NCBI RefSeq assembly: GCF_017562075.2
Contig: NC_054081.1
Coordinates: 24,472,315-24,536,314, forward strand
Direction of reading: 5' to 3'
Source of the DNA: Anopheles merus
Lineage: Eukaryota > Arthropoda > Insecta > Diptera > Culicidae
Length of the DNA: 64,000 nucleotides
Shown: piece after piece, positions 34,397-44,072 of the stretch
Numbering within the stretch: position 1 is the first letter of the stretch
Layout of the letters: every line of letters starts with the position of its first letter
Program-made: the position numbers and the translations under genes
The notes under the pieces: generated by a model
The model's database searches: none
What the model was told of the DNA's origin: nothing
What the model saw: the letters and a program-made list of their open reading frames with translations, nothing else

Positions 34397-35830
34397 TTAA
34401 AACACTGCCGCCACTCAGTTGCACCGATCTTATCGAAAATATTTAATGCTTCATTAGCGCGAGGCGTCATGGAAACACGCTCGAATGGTTCCGATTCATA
34501 AGAAGGGCAGCCGTCTTGAAGCTAGCAATTATCGTGGCATAGTCTCTCTCTGCGCATGTGCCAAGGTGTTTGAACTACTTCTGTACAAACCGCTACTCAC
34601 TGCGGTACACACCTATTTGAGCCCGAGTCAGCATGGCTTTTTTTACCAAAGAGGTCTTCCACAACTAATCTTGTCGAATTTGTCGGTTATTGTTTCAACA
34701 ACTTGGATTGTGGCATCCAAGTTGATGCTGCATATATCGACTTTAAGGCCGCATTCGATAGCATATCGCATGTTATTCTGCTTTCAAAGCTTAAAAAACT
34801 CGGTTTCGCTGATAACCATATTACCTGGCTTCGCTCATACTTAACTGGTCGCTCATATCACATAAGTATCGGACCCCATCGCTCTCACACCTTATCCAGT
34901 TCGTCCGGAGTCCCTCAAGGAAGTAATCTGGGCCCATTACTTTTTCTCATTTACATCAACGATCTAACGTTTGTGCTACCGGCGGGCCTACACCTCATGG
35001 ACGCCGACGATGTGAAAATATTTCTTCCTGTGAAAAACGCTAGTGACTGTCAACGCCTCCAGATAGTCCTTGATGATCTCGATAGTTGGTGCATCAGAAA
35101 CGGACTAGAAATATGTGTGGATAAATGCCAGTGCATTTCTTTCAGCAGAGCCCGAAGCCCTGTGACATTTAATTACTCGATGAGAGACTCGCATCTTCTT
35201 CGAACGTCATGTATTCGCGACCTGGGAGTGTTACTAGATGAAAAACTTTCATTTCGTCCTCATATCGATAGCGTTATTGCGAAGAGAAACCAACTGCTTA
35301 ATGTTATAATGCGTACCCGCAGTGAATTAATCGATCCCTTGTGCATCAAATCTATCTACTGTTCCGTTGTACGATCTTGTCTGAAGTACTGCTCTCCGGT
35401 TTGGTACCCGCTTACTGTAGGTGATATAAATCGACTTGCAAAGGAAAATCACAAGGTACGCGATCCGGCTCTTTCCTTGGCAATCTCTGCATACTAGGCC
35501 TACCATCAGTGGTGTCTGCTTCTCGGACTCGAAACACTCAGCAAACGACGTCGAAATGCGCAGTGCGTTTTTATCTTCCGGCTTTTCAACGGCGAAATCG
35601 ACTCCCCCGCACTCTTAAGTCGAGTCAACCTATTCGCTCCCTCCCGAACACTGCGATCCAATTTCCATCTGCGCACCCCCCGCACGCGTAATAACCATGG
35701 TCAGGGTCATCCTATGCTTCGCATATCATCGGAATTCAACGACGCATTAGAATTATTCGATTTCTGTTTGTCCACGTCAGCGTACAAGGAAAGATTGCGG
35801 TTTCGTGATGTGTAATGTATATGTCTGATG

Positions 35831-36289
35831 TATGCAGTGGCGGACTAGGCGGTCGCCTGGGGCCCCGCCGATTTGTGGGCCCCGTAGATCGCCATTCTAT
35901 AGTATGCCGTATGGACAGAGTACTAGCGACAAGGGCCCCCGGAAGGATGGCCGTTGGGGCCCCGACGCAGGCGAATTATTTGCACCCCCCCCCCCCCCCC
36001 GCAGGCTTGCGATAGCAGGACATGTTTTAATGCAAAAATTTCAATTTTCACTCCGAGCCCTAGTCAAATTTTGTAATTATCTAAACAGAAGGATACATGG
36101 AACAGGGCGAGAGGAGGGGGGGGGGGGGGCGATGGGCATGTGTGTGGTATGAATGTGTGCAAGCGATTTATGGACCTTTGATTCGCTCCGACTTGAATTC
36201 GTTGCCTCAACGGATCGGACTCGCTAATGCTAACTGATGCTAATGCTAAAAGGCGGTTTGACAAAATATGCTCAGTACTACACCACCTG
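35831..36289. other. Unassigned GC-rich stretch
   Basis: Begins CAGTGGCGGACTAGG, holds GGGGCCCCG blocks, a C run (35985-36001) and a G run (36116-36129). AGTGGCGGATCAAG at 55570 is similar, so a transposon end is possible; no partner end was found. Confidence 0.35.
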
Positions 36290-36625
36290 ACATACTATAA
36301 CATGGAACGAAGTGTGCTCGCACAGTACAAAGTGAAGCACTGCACGAAATTTGCGAAATATGCTTGCATTGTGCGAAGTGTGCTCGCACTGTGCGAAGTG
36401 TGCGAAAAGTGCGGAATGTGCGAAAAGTGCGCGCACTGTACGGAGTGTGCGAAAAGTGCGCGCACTGTGCGAAGTGTGCGTAAAGTGCGGAGTGCGCTCG
36501 CACTGTGCGAAAAGTGCGAAGTGCGCGCACTGTGCGAAGTGTGCTCGCACACTACAAAGTGTGCTGTGCAGTGCGCACAATGAGATGTGCTGTGCGCACA
36601 GTGCGCACTCGCGCACAATGCCCAA
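36290..36625. repeat. GTGCG minisatellite ending in CAACACTAGT
   Basis: Degenerate units built from GTGCGAAGTGTGCG and CTCGCACT. The end GCACAATGCCCAACACTAGT is inverted at 41484 (ACTAGTGTTGGACATTGT), so the two are copies of one element in opposite orientation. The long frames over it reflect the repeat. Confidence 0.65.
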
Positions 36626-36635
36626 CACTAGTTCA

Positions 36636-36735
36636 GGCATATAATAGACTCTTTCAGCGAGATATATAATTGTTCGGAAGTATTTGACTATGTTTGACAA
36701 GTTCATTTTGGTTTTGGGATTTGACTATCGTTTGG
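36636..36735. repeat. Fragment of the fold-back element
   Basis: GGCATATAATAGACTCTTTCAGCGAG and following match the arms of 40781-41221. Only one arm is present. Confidence 0.55.
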
Positions 36736-36939
36736 TAAGTGCAATTATTATTCACTAAAGTTGTTTCAGCGCCGGTGTTCTTCGTTTCTTGAGTCGTGTC
36801 AGGATGATTTGTGTGATTGTAAGTGTGCACAATGTGCGTGAAATGAATACCGGTGAATATTAGTGGGTTTGCGGTGTTGGTGATGTGCTTGGAGTGTGTG
36901 CCGATAAAATTGTGTGATCCAGCAGTGGCGGTGACCAAA

Positions 36940-37335
36940 TATTTAGCACCGTATGCAAAGTTGTAGGGTTGGAGAGACCCATTGGCGGTTGTAGACGAAA
37001 ATTTGCACTCGGCTGTTGTTTTTCCAAGAAGCCGTATTTCTTTCGACGAAAGAACCCGTACACGAAGCGCTTACACACGGATAAAGATAAACACGTTTTA
37101 TTTGCAATTAAAATATACTTGCGGTGATCTCCGTTCGCGTTGAGATCAATATGACAAGAGAGCGATCGATCCGCTGAAGCAGGATAGCGCACTCTCTCGT
37201 TGCCACGTGCCGAACGATAACGTGTCGGCCCGTGATTGGTCGATCTGGTGCGTGGGAGAAACGCATTCTCCTAGACGCATGCGGGAGAAACGCATGCGAG
37301 AATTCGCATGCCAACGTGTCGGAGTCGACATCAGG
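36940..37335 (-). repeat. LTR-like sequence, unassigned
   Basis: On the minus strand it runs from TGTCGACTCCGACACG through AATAAAACGTG to CTACAACTTTGC and has repeated GCATGCG motifs (37275-37305). It abuts a LINE ORF1 at 37337. No second copy is in the window, so the LTR reading is weak. Confidence 0.3.
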
Positions 37336-37336
37336 A

Positions 37337-38212
37337 TTAAAATTCGATTTGACCGTTTATTGCGACAATCAGCTGTTGAGTTCGGTAGTCGATGAATTCA
37401 CGTACTAATAGACCAAGAAGCCAGGGGTCAGGGGAAAGAGCCTTGTCACGTAGTGATAAAGGCACTAACACTTTAAACGACAGGAATGAGAGTGTAGCCG
37501 TATTTGTACCCTGACGAATAAGACAGTATGCAGCATCAATGGATAAAGCTTGTTTGACCATTTGTACAATTTGGTCAATGGTTATATCGGGAGAGAGCCG
37601 GGAAATATACAGCGCGCATTTCTGCACCGTGGAATGAGCGGGAACTATTTTGATCGGAAAAGATGCTATATCCTTTTTTGTGCCAGTTATCACAGGTGGT
37701 GCATGAGTTTTGCGTTGAATATCGTCAATTCGCTTCGTATTGTTGTTTTGGCTATTATTTCTTTGAATGTTCGTAGCACCGAATGTAAACAATGCTTGTT
37801 TGTCATTAGTGACATCGGAAAACAAACGTTTGGATGGATTTATGCCACGAATTTTTGCGGGATGGTGACTGCTACGTGGAGTTTTTAAGTCAAGTTGGCT
37901 CATCCGTGCAAAGCCAGTTTTAATTTCGTTAGTCAATGGCTCCATAACGGTCTTGATGCTTTCGGCTACTGTTGTTATTGCCGCCTGGAAGCCAGATTGC
38001 ATGGCAGCGTCTTTTACGAACTTGGTGCGCGGATTCATAAAGACGTTGTTGCAGCCAATACAGCACCAGTGTAATTGTTTATATTCCGAAATGCGCAGGA
38101 ACAGATCAGCGGGAACCGAAGTGCAGCGCTGATGAAATGGAGAGTTGCACAGGCAGCAGCTGTTACATGCCTCCGCTATTTCCATAGTGCAGGCGTTGCA
38201 AAAACGGGCCAT
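37337..38212 (-). CDS. LINE ORF1 with PHD-like zinc finger, 291 aa
   Basis: Open from ATG 38212. The first 50 residues have a Cys/His series (FCNACTMEIAEACNSCC, FHQRC, HWCCIGC) like the PHD-type finger of CR1-group LINE ORF1 proteins, which bind RNA or chromatin. A low-complexity middle (NNNTKRIDDIQRK) leads to a C-terminal part with IKIVPAHSTVQKCALYISRL and LSLRDKALSPDPW, common in ORF1 of CR1/Jockey elements. No ORF2 follows; the frame ends at the LTR-like sequence, so the LINE is incomplete. 38213-38500 is probably its 5' region. Confidence 0.65.
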   Translation of the reverse strand: MARFCNACTMEIAEACNSCCLCNSPFHQRCTSVPADLFLRISEYKQLHWCCIGCNNVFMNPRTKFVKDAAMQSGFQAAITTVAESIKTVMEPLTNEIKTGFARMSQLDLKTPRSSHHPAKIRGINPSKRLFSDVTNDKQALFTFGATNIQRNNSQNNNTKRIDDIQRKTHAPPVITGTKKDIASFPIKIVPAHSTVQKCALYISRLSPDITIDQIVQMVKQALSIDAAYCLIRQGTNTATLSFLSFKVLVPLSLRDKALSPDPWLLGLLVREFIDYRTQQLIVAINGQIEF

Positions 38213-38674
38213 TCTACGGGAACGATGCAGGTTGTCGTTGCAGCAACAAGAGCGATGGCGGTCAGGACGCGCGAACTCAGATGCGATCCGAAAAACGAAA
38301 TTTACGCGAGTTTTTGGTCATCAGATATAAACGCACTATTGAACGAAAATGGAACGATGTTCTAAAATACTGTGATGATACAGAAACCGGAAAATAGTAT
38401 GATAAACAGTGCGATTTTCTAGAAAATATACGGAGCGAAACGCGAATGCGACTTTTACGTTAAACGTCTAACGACTGACGACTGTAAAAATAATTATGAT
38501 AAATTTCTCTCCGTGTTACGGTTCTACGTTGCCAACCTACTCACTGATGGCTGGTTCTCTCCCCTTGTTTCACGTTCGCGCCTCATGCTCCGCCGATCCA
38601 CAGGTAAAGCACCTCCTCTCCCCTTCTCGGTCGACGTGTCTTCTATGCTCAGCCACCGCTACAATGTTTTGCAT

Positions 38675-39335
38675 CTAGGCAATTTTCTTGAGTAGGCCTT
38701 CGATCGTTGATACGCGACTCAGTGCTACCCTTGATCGACGCCATATTTCGCATAGTCCGTTCACAATATAACTCGTCGTAGTCTCCTCGTTAAACCCACC
38801 TTTACATTCCATAGCTAGCATGGCGTACACGTACTCGGTGGGTGTCTCTTCCTTGCGCCATTTTCTTGTCACCAGCCTGTTGTGGTAAAACGCAGCGTTT
38901 TTAGATGATGGGAATCCGACCAGCAACGTACTTTCGAAAATGGACCACGTTTTGATTTTGCTCTGGTTTGAGCATGCACTAAGGCTCAATCGTGCGCAGT
39001 GTAGTTTCACTACCTCTTTCCGCCCTGTGGTGAATGACCTCGCGCAGCTCCCTGATATCTGGCACTCGTCCCCACAATTCGTTTTGTCATCGGCACGGCC
39101 TATCACTTACATCCATCCCTTCGTTGCCAGACTCTACTAAAGTTTCTGCTACTTCTATCTTTCCTCCGCCACTGTTAAGTTGCACCGCTTGCTCGAGTTT
39201 AAGTTGCAACTCGGGCACCAATTTTCTCAACGCGGCTGTCTCGTTGTTGTTCGGCTTCTTCCGCTCCGTCACGAACGGTCCCTTTGTGGTTGTTGCGAAA
39301 ACATCGTTTTCGTTATCACTCATTCTACCAAACAC
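38675..39335 (-). pseudogene. gag fragment of an LTR retrotransposon
   Basis: Two overlapping frames: 39335-39087 (DNENDVFATTTKGPF, ELQLKLEQAVQL) and 39106-38675 (SIFESTLLVGFPSSKNAAFY, ATEYV-like TPTEYVYAMLAME). The pattern of an N-terminal coil followed by a helical capsid-like region resembles gypsy/mdg gag. A frameshift lies near 39090. No LTRs or pol beside it. 39336-39697 shows nothing else. Confidence 0.5.
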
Positions 39336-39699
39336 TCGTAGTGTAATATTTCATTCCTGCTTTACGCTGCACGCACTTTAATCTCCCCGCTTTCGTTTAT
39401 CCTGTCCACAGCATGTAACGGTACTTTATTCGCTAGATACGTCCGTTTTCACTCGCTATCGCTCATCTAATACCTATCTCTCACTTCGATAAATATCGCT
39501 CTCATCCTTATCTGCCTGCATTATATCGTTTCGTGCTTATCATTTTGCACTTAAGGCGAGTTTACATTTTAAAGATGTGATTTGGTATATCCAACAAAAT
39601 GAATAAATAAATCAATAAATAAATAAGGTAATTAAAAAAAATTAACAATGAATCAAGATGTATGCATGAATAAATAAAAACGAAATACAAAATAAAGTA

Positions 39700-40085
39700 C
39701 AGGCGTACCCCGAGTTACGACCCGTTCGAGTTACGACGATTCGCAGATAAAACGATTTTGATTTTGACAGTGAAAAGTTGTCATCGAGAAGAAATTGATG
39801 TATATTTTTGAATTTCTGAGCTGATAACCGTTACACACACATTTCCAAAGGTTCCACAACTACCCCATATTGAATATTTATATCGTGTAAACGACTTTTT
39901 GTGTAAAATTTATACATTATCGAACATTGTTTCAAATAAAAAATACGATATCATAGGTTTCGACTCTTCAACTTCGGTTATAAACTTTACATTGACAGAT
40001 ATTCGACATACGACTTTTTCGACTTACGCCTTGCGTTGGGACATTTTTTCGGTCCCAAATACAGTCGTAACTCGGGGGACACCTG
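39700..40085. mobile_element. Mariner-type MITE upstream of the host exon
   Basis: 386 bp with inverted ends CAGGCGTACCCCGAGTTACG / CAGGTGTCCCCCGAGTTACG, flanked by TA (39698-39699, 40086-40087). No transposase. It ends 108 bp before the ATG at 40194. Confidence 0.82.
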
Positions 40086-40193
40086 TATTATACAGGGGAT
40101 TTGTTCTGCTAATATGTTTCTATCGTATTTTTTTTCATTTTCATAAAAAAAAACAGTGACTTAACAGTTTAATAAAAACATTCATTTAGGAAA

Positions 40194-40707
40194 ATGAATG
40201 AGACGTGTTCACAATGTATCATCATATTAGTTTTATCACTTTCGTGCAATGTGGCTTTGGTGGTATCAAAGAGCTATAAAGTAAACAGTGGTAGAAGTGG
40301 AAGTGGTATTAGTATTGGAAACTCACATAACAACGCAGCAAATTATGGAACGCATGGTAGTGTATCTACAGGAAGTGCAAATGTGAATACCGTAGGGTTT
40401 AGTTCAAGTGGTGCTAGTGGCAGACTTGTTATTAATAGTGGTACAACTAGTGTTGGCGGAGGAAGTACTTCAAGTCGACTATCAACGAATGGTGCTCCGA
40501 TTCGGAATCCCGCTGAACATCAACTCAACATCGGTCTATTGGTACCACATACCAATTTCGGACGTAGGGAATATCTTCGATCTATAAATTCGGCAGTTCA
40601 AGGGCTCCAGAAAGGACGCGGGGCAAAACTTACGTTTCTAAAGGATCATGAATTTCAAACATCGAACATCCACTTTGACATGATGTCATTGACTCCTAGC
40701 CCAACTG
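40194..40707 (+). CDS. Nmdar2: First coding exon of an NMDA receptor 2-like gene
   Basis: The exon starts at ATG 40194 and ends at ACTG|GTAAGA, leaving phase 1. It encodes a signal peptide (CIIILVLSLSCNVALVV), a Ser/Gly-rich linker, then the start of an extracellular ligand-binding-like domain: LNIGLLVPHTNFGRREYL, INSAVQGLQKGRGAKLTF and IHFDMMSLTPSPT. From memory this matches the amino-terminal domain of insect NMDA-type glutamate receptor subunit 2, a postsynaptic cation channel subunit. It is the only host coding exon I recognise. TTTAG at 40182-40190 could be an acceptor, so an upstream untranslated exon is possible. Frame beyond 40707 is intron. Later exons are not seen in the window, so the first intron would exceed 23 kb. 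Confidence 0.68.
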
Positions 40708-40780
40708 GTAAGATCTTTTATCGAATCTTAAACTTATGTTTAGTTCCATCTTTGATTCATTTCTTGATTTACCCATTGAT

Positions 40781-41221
40781 ACAGGATTTTAGAGGATTAT
40801 ATAGACATATTCAGTGAGTTGTAGACATATAATAGACTTTTTCAGCGAGATATAGCATTGTCCGGAAGTAGGCGTTGACAAGTTTAGCGATTCTGTAATG
40901 CTGTCACTTTCGTACCCCTTGGTCTGCAGCTTGGATTCTCATCAGTAGGTAAACAACAGATTTTCTAAAAATCTGCTAGTTTCAACTAATTCATTTATTA
41001 AAACGTTTGAGGAATGATTATTTCCCACTTTCAGGATGTTTAAGAATGAAACAATGAACGCTGCGGCACAATGTGTAAACAAAACAAATGACAGCATTAC
41101 AGAATCGCTGAACTTGTTTACCCCTACTTCCAAACAATGCTAAATCTCGCTGAAAGAGTCTATCATATGCCTGAACAAAACTACTCGCTTAACATGTCTA
41201 TATAATCTTCGAAAACCCTGT
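40781..41221. mobile_element. Fold-back (long inverted repeat) element in the intron
   Basis: Arms of about 125-130 bp (40781-40905 and 41090-41221) are imperfect inverted copies: TATAATAGACT, TTTCAGCGAGAT and GCGATTCTGTAATGCTGTC occur on both. The loop is about 185 bp. No coding. The sequence between 41222 and 41483 is AT-rich with nothing seen. Confidence 0.72.
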
Positions 41222-41483
41222 AAACTACCAAATTCGATTGATTTTGTTCTGATTTTTTACAAATAAGAGTCGTTTGCGGAATAATATTAGTTATGTATAC
41301 CATTTTACTGATATAATTTGAGTTTGTCAATGTGCCAATTATAAATTATTTTACTGTTACAGTGTCATAAATGATATTCGATATGTATGCTTATACTATA
41401 TAACTAACACATATGCAAAAATCAATTTAAACTGCTCATTAAGCAAAAACCGTGGTCTAATTTGTATTCTTTAAGTTACTTCC

Positions 41484-41616
41484 TCACTAGTGTTGGACAT
41501 TGTTCGTGAGTGCGCACTGTGCGCTCAGCACACCTCATTGTGCGCACTGCACAGCACTCTTCGCACAGTGCGCGCACTCCGCACTTTTCGCACAGTGCGA
41601 GCACCCTCCGCATTTT
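41484..41616. repeat. Inverted relative of the GTGCG minisatellite
   Basis: Begins ACTAGTGTTGGACATTGT and continues with GCGCACTGTGCG and GCGCACTCCGCAC. Mirrors 36500-36625. It abuts the truncated gypsy LTR at 41617, so it may have replaced the LTR's end. Confidence 0.6.
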
Positions 41617-41785
41617 ACAATTATATTTTCTCGCACTCGCACCGTACACCGTTTAAAGGATAATTAAGAAGAGAGCGATCGTCCGATTGGACACCTGTTT
41701 TTATGCGTGGCGCTCTAACGCACCTTGCTTTGCTCGGCCCTACGCTTCGTGTACTACGCTTCGTGTGCTACACTTCTCGTGCTAC
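41617..41785 (-). repeat. 3' LTR of G2, left part
   Basis: Matches 54576-54750, including the GCTTCGTGTGCTA short repeats, up to the insertion of element C. The AC at 41784-41785 is duplicated at 47243-47244. Confidence 0.78.
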
Positions 41786-42180
41786 CCCAAGTGACATTTT
41801 CGAGCAGATTGTAAGCGTTTTTCGAGTTGCTGGAAGCTTAAAGAGCAGGCTTAAAACTGGCTTAAAGAGCAAGCGATTTTGCAGAGTTTAAGCTTATTAT
41901 AACAGTTGAAACGTCAGATGATGAAGCGTTTTTTCCTCGCAATTGGTTTGATTGTCATCGCATGCAATTGTCACAAGCCATCGGCCATGACAGTGAAAAT
42001 ATAAAGCAAAATATTGTAGTTCTTTCGTGGTAGTTTTACGCAAAGTTTATTATCATTATATCGTTAGTTTTGTCCGTTCATCAGCTTTGTTCGTGGTAGT
42101 TTCCTGGAAAAATTAAAAAGGTATATGTAATAAAGATGCTTAACGACGTGAAAAACTAAACAAAACTTCCATTCCAGAAA

Positions 42181-43275
42181 ATGCAGAAGGAATCTGAAAT
42201 GAAACAAAATAAGTTTACGTTGATTTCATTGAACGCTAGATTCCCTGGGATTACGATAAAATCTTCATCACAAACACCACGATCTTCATCTCCTAGAAAT
42301 GAAAATCAAAATCCACCACTATTATGCAAGACGGAAGGGATACACCAACCAACACCTACCGATAAAGATTCCTTAAAGCTACTTAGTTCAACTGCACCAA
42401 TAATGTTGCCTGGATCGTGTAAAACAGAAACGCCCAGAAACGGTGGTTCGATATGTTACGATGTCCGTGAGAGTGAGAAGAATAAAACTAATGTTGCGAA
42501 TGAATCATATAAACAAGTAACCCATTGCCAAATGATGACTTCAAAACAGTCGCAGGGGTATTCTGACGCAGAACTGTTCAGAATCGTTGCTGCAAAACAG
42601 TCTTGTGGTACCAGAAAGAAATGTTTTACAAACGATGCACCACAACTATCTCGTCCGATACATACTAATAAGTCAACATACAACCTGCTTCCTTCAGTTG
42701 GTAATGGTTCTACACAATCACCGTCGTGTGATTTTGGTATTACAAAACGTAAACCTTTGATGTTCACAGAAGCAAGGAGCTCAAATTTCGAGACAAATGT
42801 TATTAAAGATCTCTCTATGTTGAAAACGTCGGTTGCTGGTGTTTGGACCGAATTAGAATACCTAACCGATCACCGGTGCAAATTTGCTGACATGAACAAA
42901 AACACACATGAAATGGAGGAAAACATATCTTTCATAATGCCTCGTATCACCAATGAATCACAATTGATAGAATTTAATGAACAGCTGCTTGATGACAATT
43001 ATTTTCAAATAGTTCGTAATTACTTTGCCACAACATCTCAAACGGGCAATAAGGATGCTAAAAGCCGAATGCATGATGCATTCATAGCTTTATTTGATAA
43101 GCAATTCGTCGTGCAGTGCAGCTGGCGAGGAGGTGGAAAGGAGGGACCAAAGATTCCAATTGATAAATACACGAATTTATGGAAATTATTTAAAATAATT
43201 GGAGAAAACGGTAGATATACTGTTGAAAAGCAAGACGTAGAATTATATTTAAAAAAAAAAACTGCGCAATGCTAA
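42181..43275 (+). CDS. DUF4806-like transposon protein of copy C, 364 aa
   Basis: Single open frame from ATG 42181 (AAAATGCAGAAGG context). The first 270 residues are low in recognisable motifs, rich in Ser, Thr, Pro and Lys, with TPRSSSPRNENQNPP and SCKTETPRNGG. The last 75 residues hold SRMHDAFIALFDKQF, CSWRGGGKEGPKIPID and LWKLFKIIG, the same block as the gene in copy B, where RMH, CSW, GGG and GPKIP are shared. The REPSPL repeats and Cys groups of B are missing. Conservation of this C-terminus and of gene order in a diverged element argues for a real role, perhaps DNA binding. Function is unknown. Confidence 0.75.
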   Translation: MQKESEMKQNKFTLISLNARFPGITIKSSSQTPRSSSPRNENQNPPLLCKTEGIHQPTPTDKDSLKLLSSTAPIMLPGSCKTETPRNGGSICYDVRESEKNKTNVANESYKQVTHCQMMTSKQSQGYSDAELFRIVAAKQSCGTRKKCFTNDAPQLSRPIHTNKSTYNLLPSVGNGSTQSPSCDFGITKRKPLMFTEARSSNFETNVIKDLSMLKTSVAGVWTELEYLTDHRCKFADMNKNTHEMEENISFIMPRITNESQLIEFNEQLLDDNYFQIVRNYFATTSQTGNKDAKSRMHDAFIALFDKQFVVQCSWRGGGKEGPKIPIDKYTNLWKLFKIIGENGRYTVEKQDVELYLKKKTAQC

Positions 43276-44072
43276 AAGCAGTTTAGAAAACTACAAGGGA
43301 GCTATCAGAAGCTCGTCTAAAATATATCACAAACGAGAAAATAAGAAGTAATTGTTAATGGAGAATGATTTCTATGTGTGATCTAATTGATTTTTTCTGA
43401 AAAAGGCTAGTGAAATAAACTGTGTTTTTGCATTACATACAACCTTGAAGTTTTTGCGTTCGAGGAAAGTTATCAGCGCAAGTGGTTAGTCATATGAATC
43501 ATTTCAAAACCTGACCTGGAGTCAGGTCCTACCTTATCTAAATCGCTTCCATCTCGTTGGTGAAGTAGGTGTTCTAGGTTGGAGTCGGAATTAAATCCAA
43601 CCCGTAGGTGCTACGTTTTTGGGTCTACCAAAATGATCAATAGGTGAAAGAAAGTAAAAGGTATACCTTTGTGCTGCGGAATCGAAACAAGTGTTGAAAC
43701 TAATTTGATCTTCGACCAACGGGTAGCAAGGTTTATGCTTTCTTACACCAACCGGATTTTTTACATAGACCGAACCTAGTTTCACCTTACGGGCTGAGCT
43801 GAATGACCCGGGCCGCTTGTGGAAGCCTCTGATCTCGGATGTCTGTAGGTGCGAATCGACCCGCACCTCACTAATGAACGAAGGCTGTTTGACGTTTAAA
43901 ATTCTAATTTGATTTTTAAACACATTTTAATGCATAATCATTCCTAAACATACTACAAACGAAAAAAACTAATGAATAATAACTAAACTATCCTTGTACC
44001 ATATACAATAATAATGCAAAAAGTTACATGCAACACACTAGGTCTACTTTAATATATGTGACAAATTCTACC
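43276..44072. other. Interval between the convergent genes of copy C
   Basis: Contains a minus-strand 110-codon frame (43923-43591) without recognisable motifs or support from A and B; I do not call it. It presumably holds the 3' ends of both genes. Confidence 0.4.

Larger units (their letters stand above)
28846..35830 (+). pseudogene. Jockey/CR1-type LINE ORF2 split by a gypsy element and a MITE
   Basis: Three pieces read in order: 28846-28981 (FTKPTRFWVFWNKRR, SGIPSSLSYYGV), 33723-33941 (SDICDTFVNRFADAL, SSGPDSIPAYIL) and 34397-35830 (HKKGSRLEASNYRG, DFKAAFDSISHVI, SSGVPQGSNLGPLLF, LGVLLDEKLSFRPH). The RT box reads LMDADDVKIF, so the usual Tyr of YADD is Asp. Frameshifts occur near 34660 and after 35490. 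Removing the gypsy element with one ACGTC, and the MITE with one TTA, restores continuous coding sense, which proves the insertion order. The LINE's 3' end is near 35830. Confidence 0.78.

Noticed and set aside
28166..35830. Inverted plus forward LINE pieces as a twin-priming product
   Set aside because: The inverted piece contains RT core that is also present in the forward piece, so two separate insertions fit better.
36290..36625. CRISPR-like array
   Set aside because: Repeats are degenerate with no regular spacers, and the genome is eukaryotic.
36246..36706. Overlapping Cys/His/Ser-rich frames up to 142 codons
   Set aside because: All are read-outs of the GTGCG repeat on both strands.
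43591..43923. Possible third gene of the copy C transposon
   Set aside because: No counterpart in A or B and no motif.
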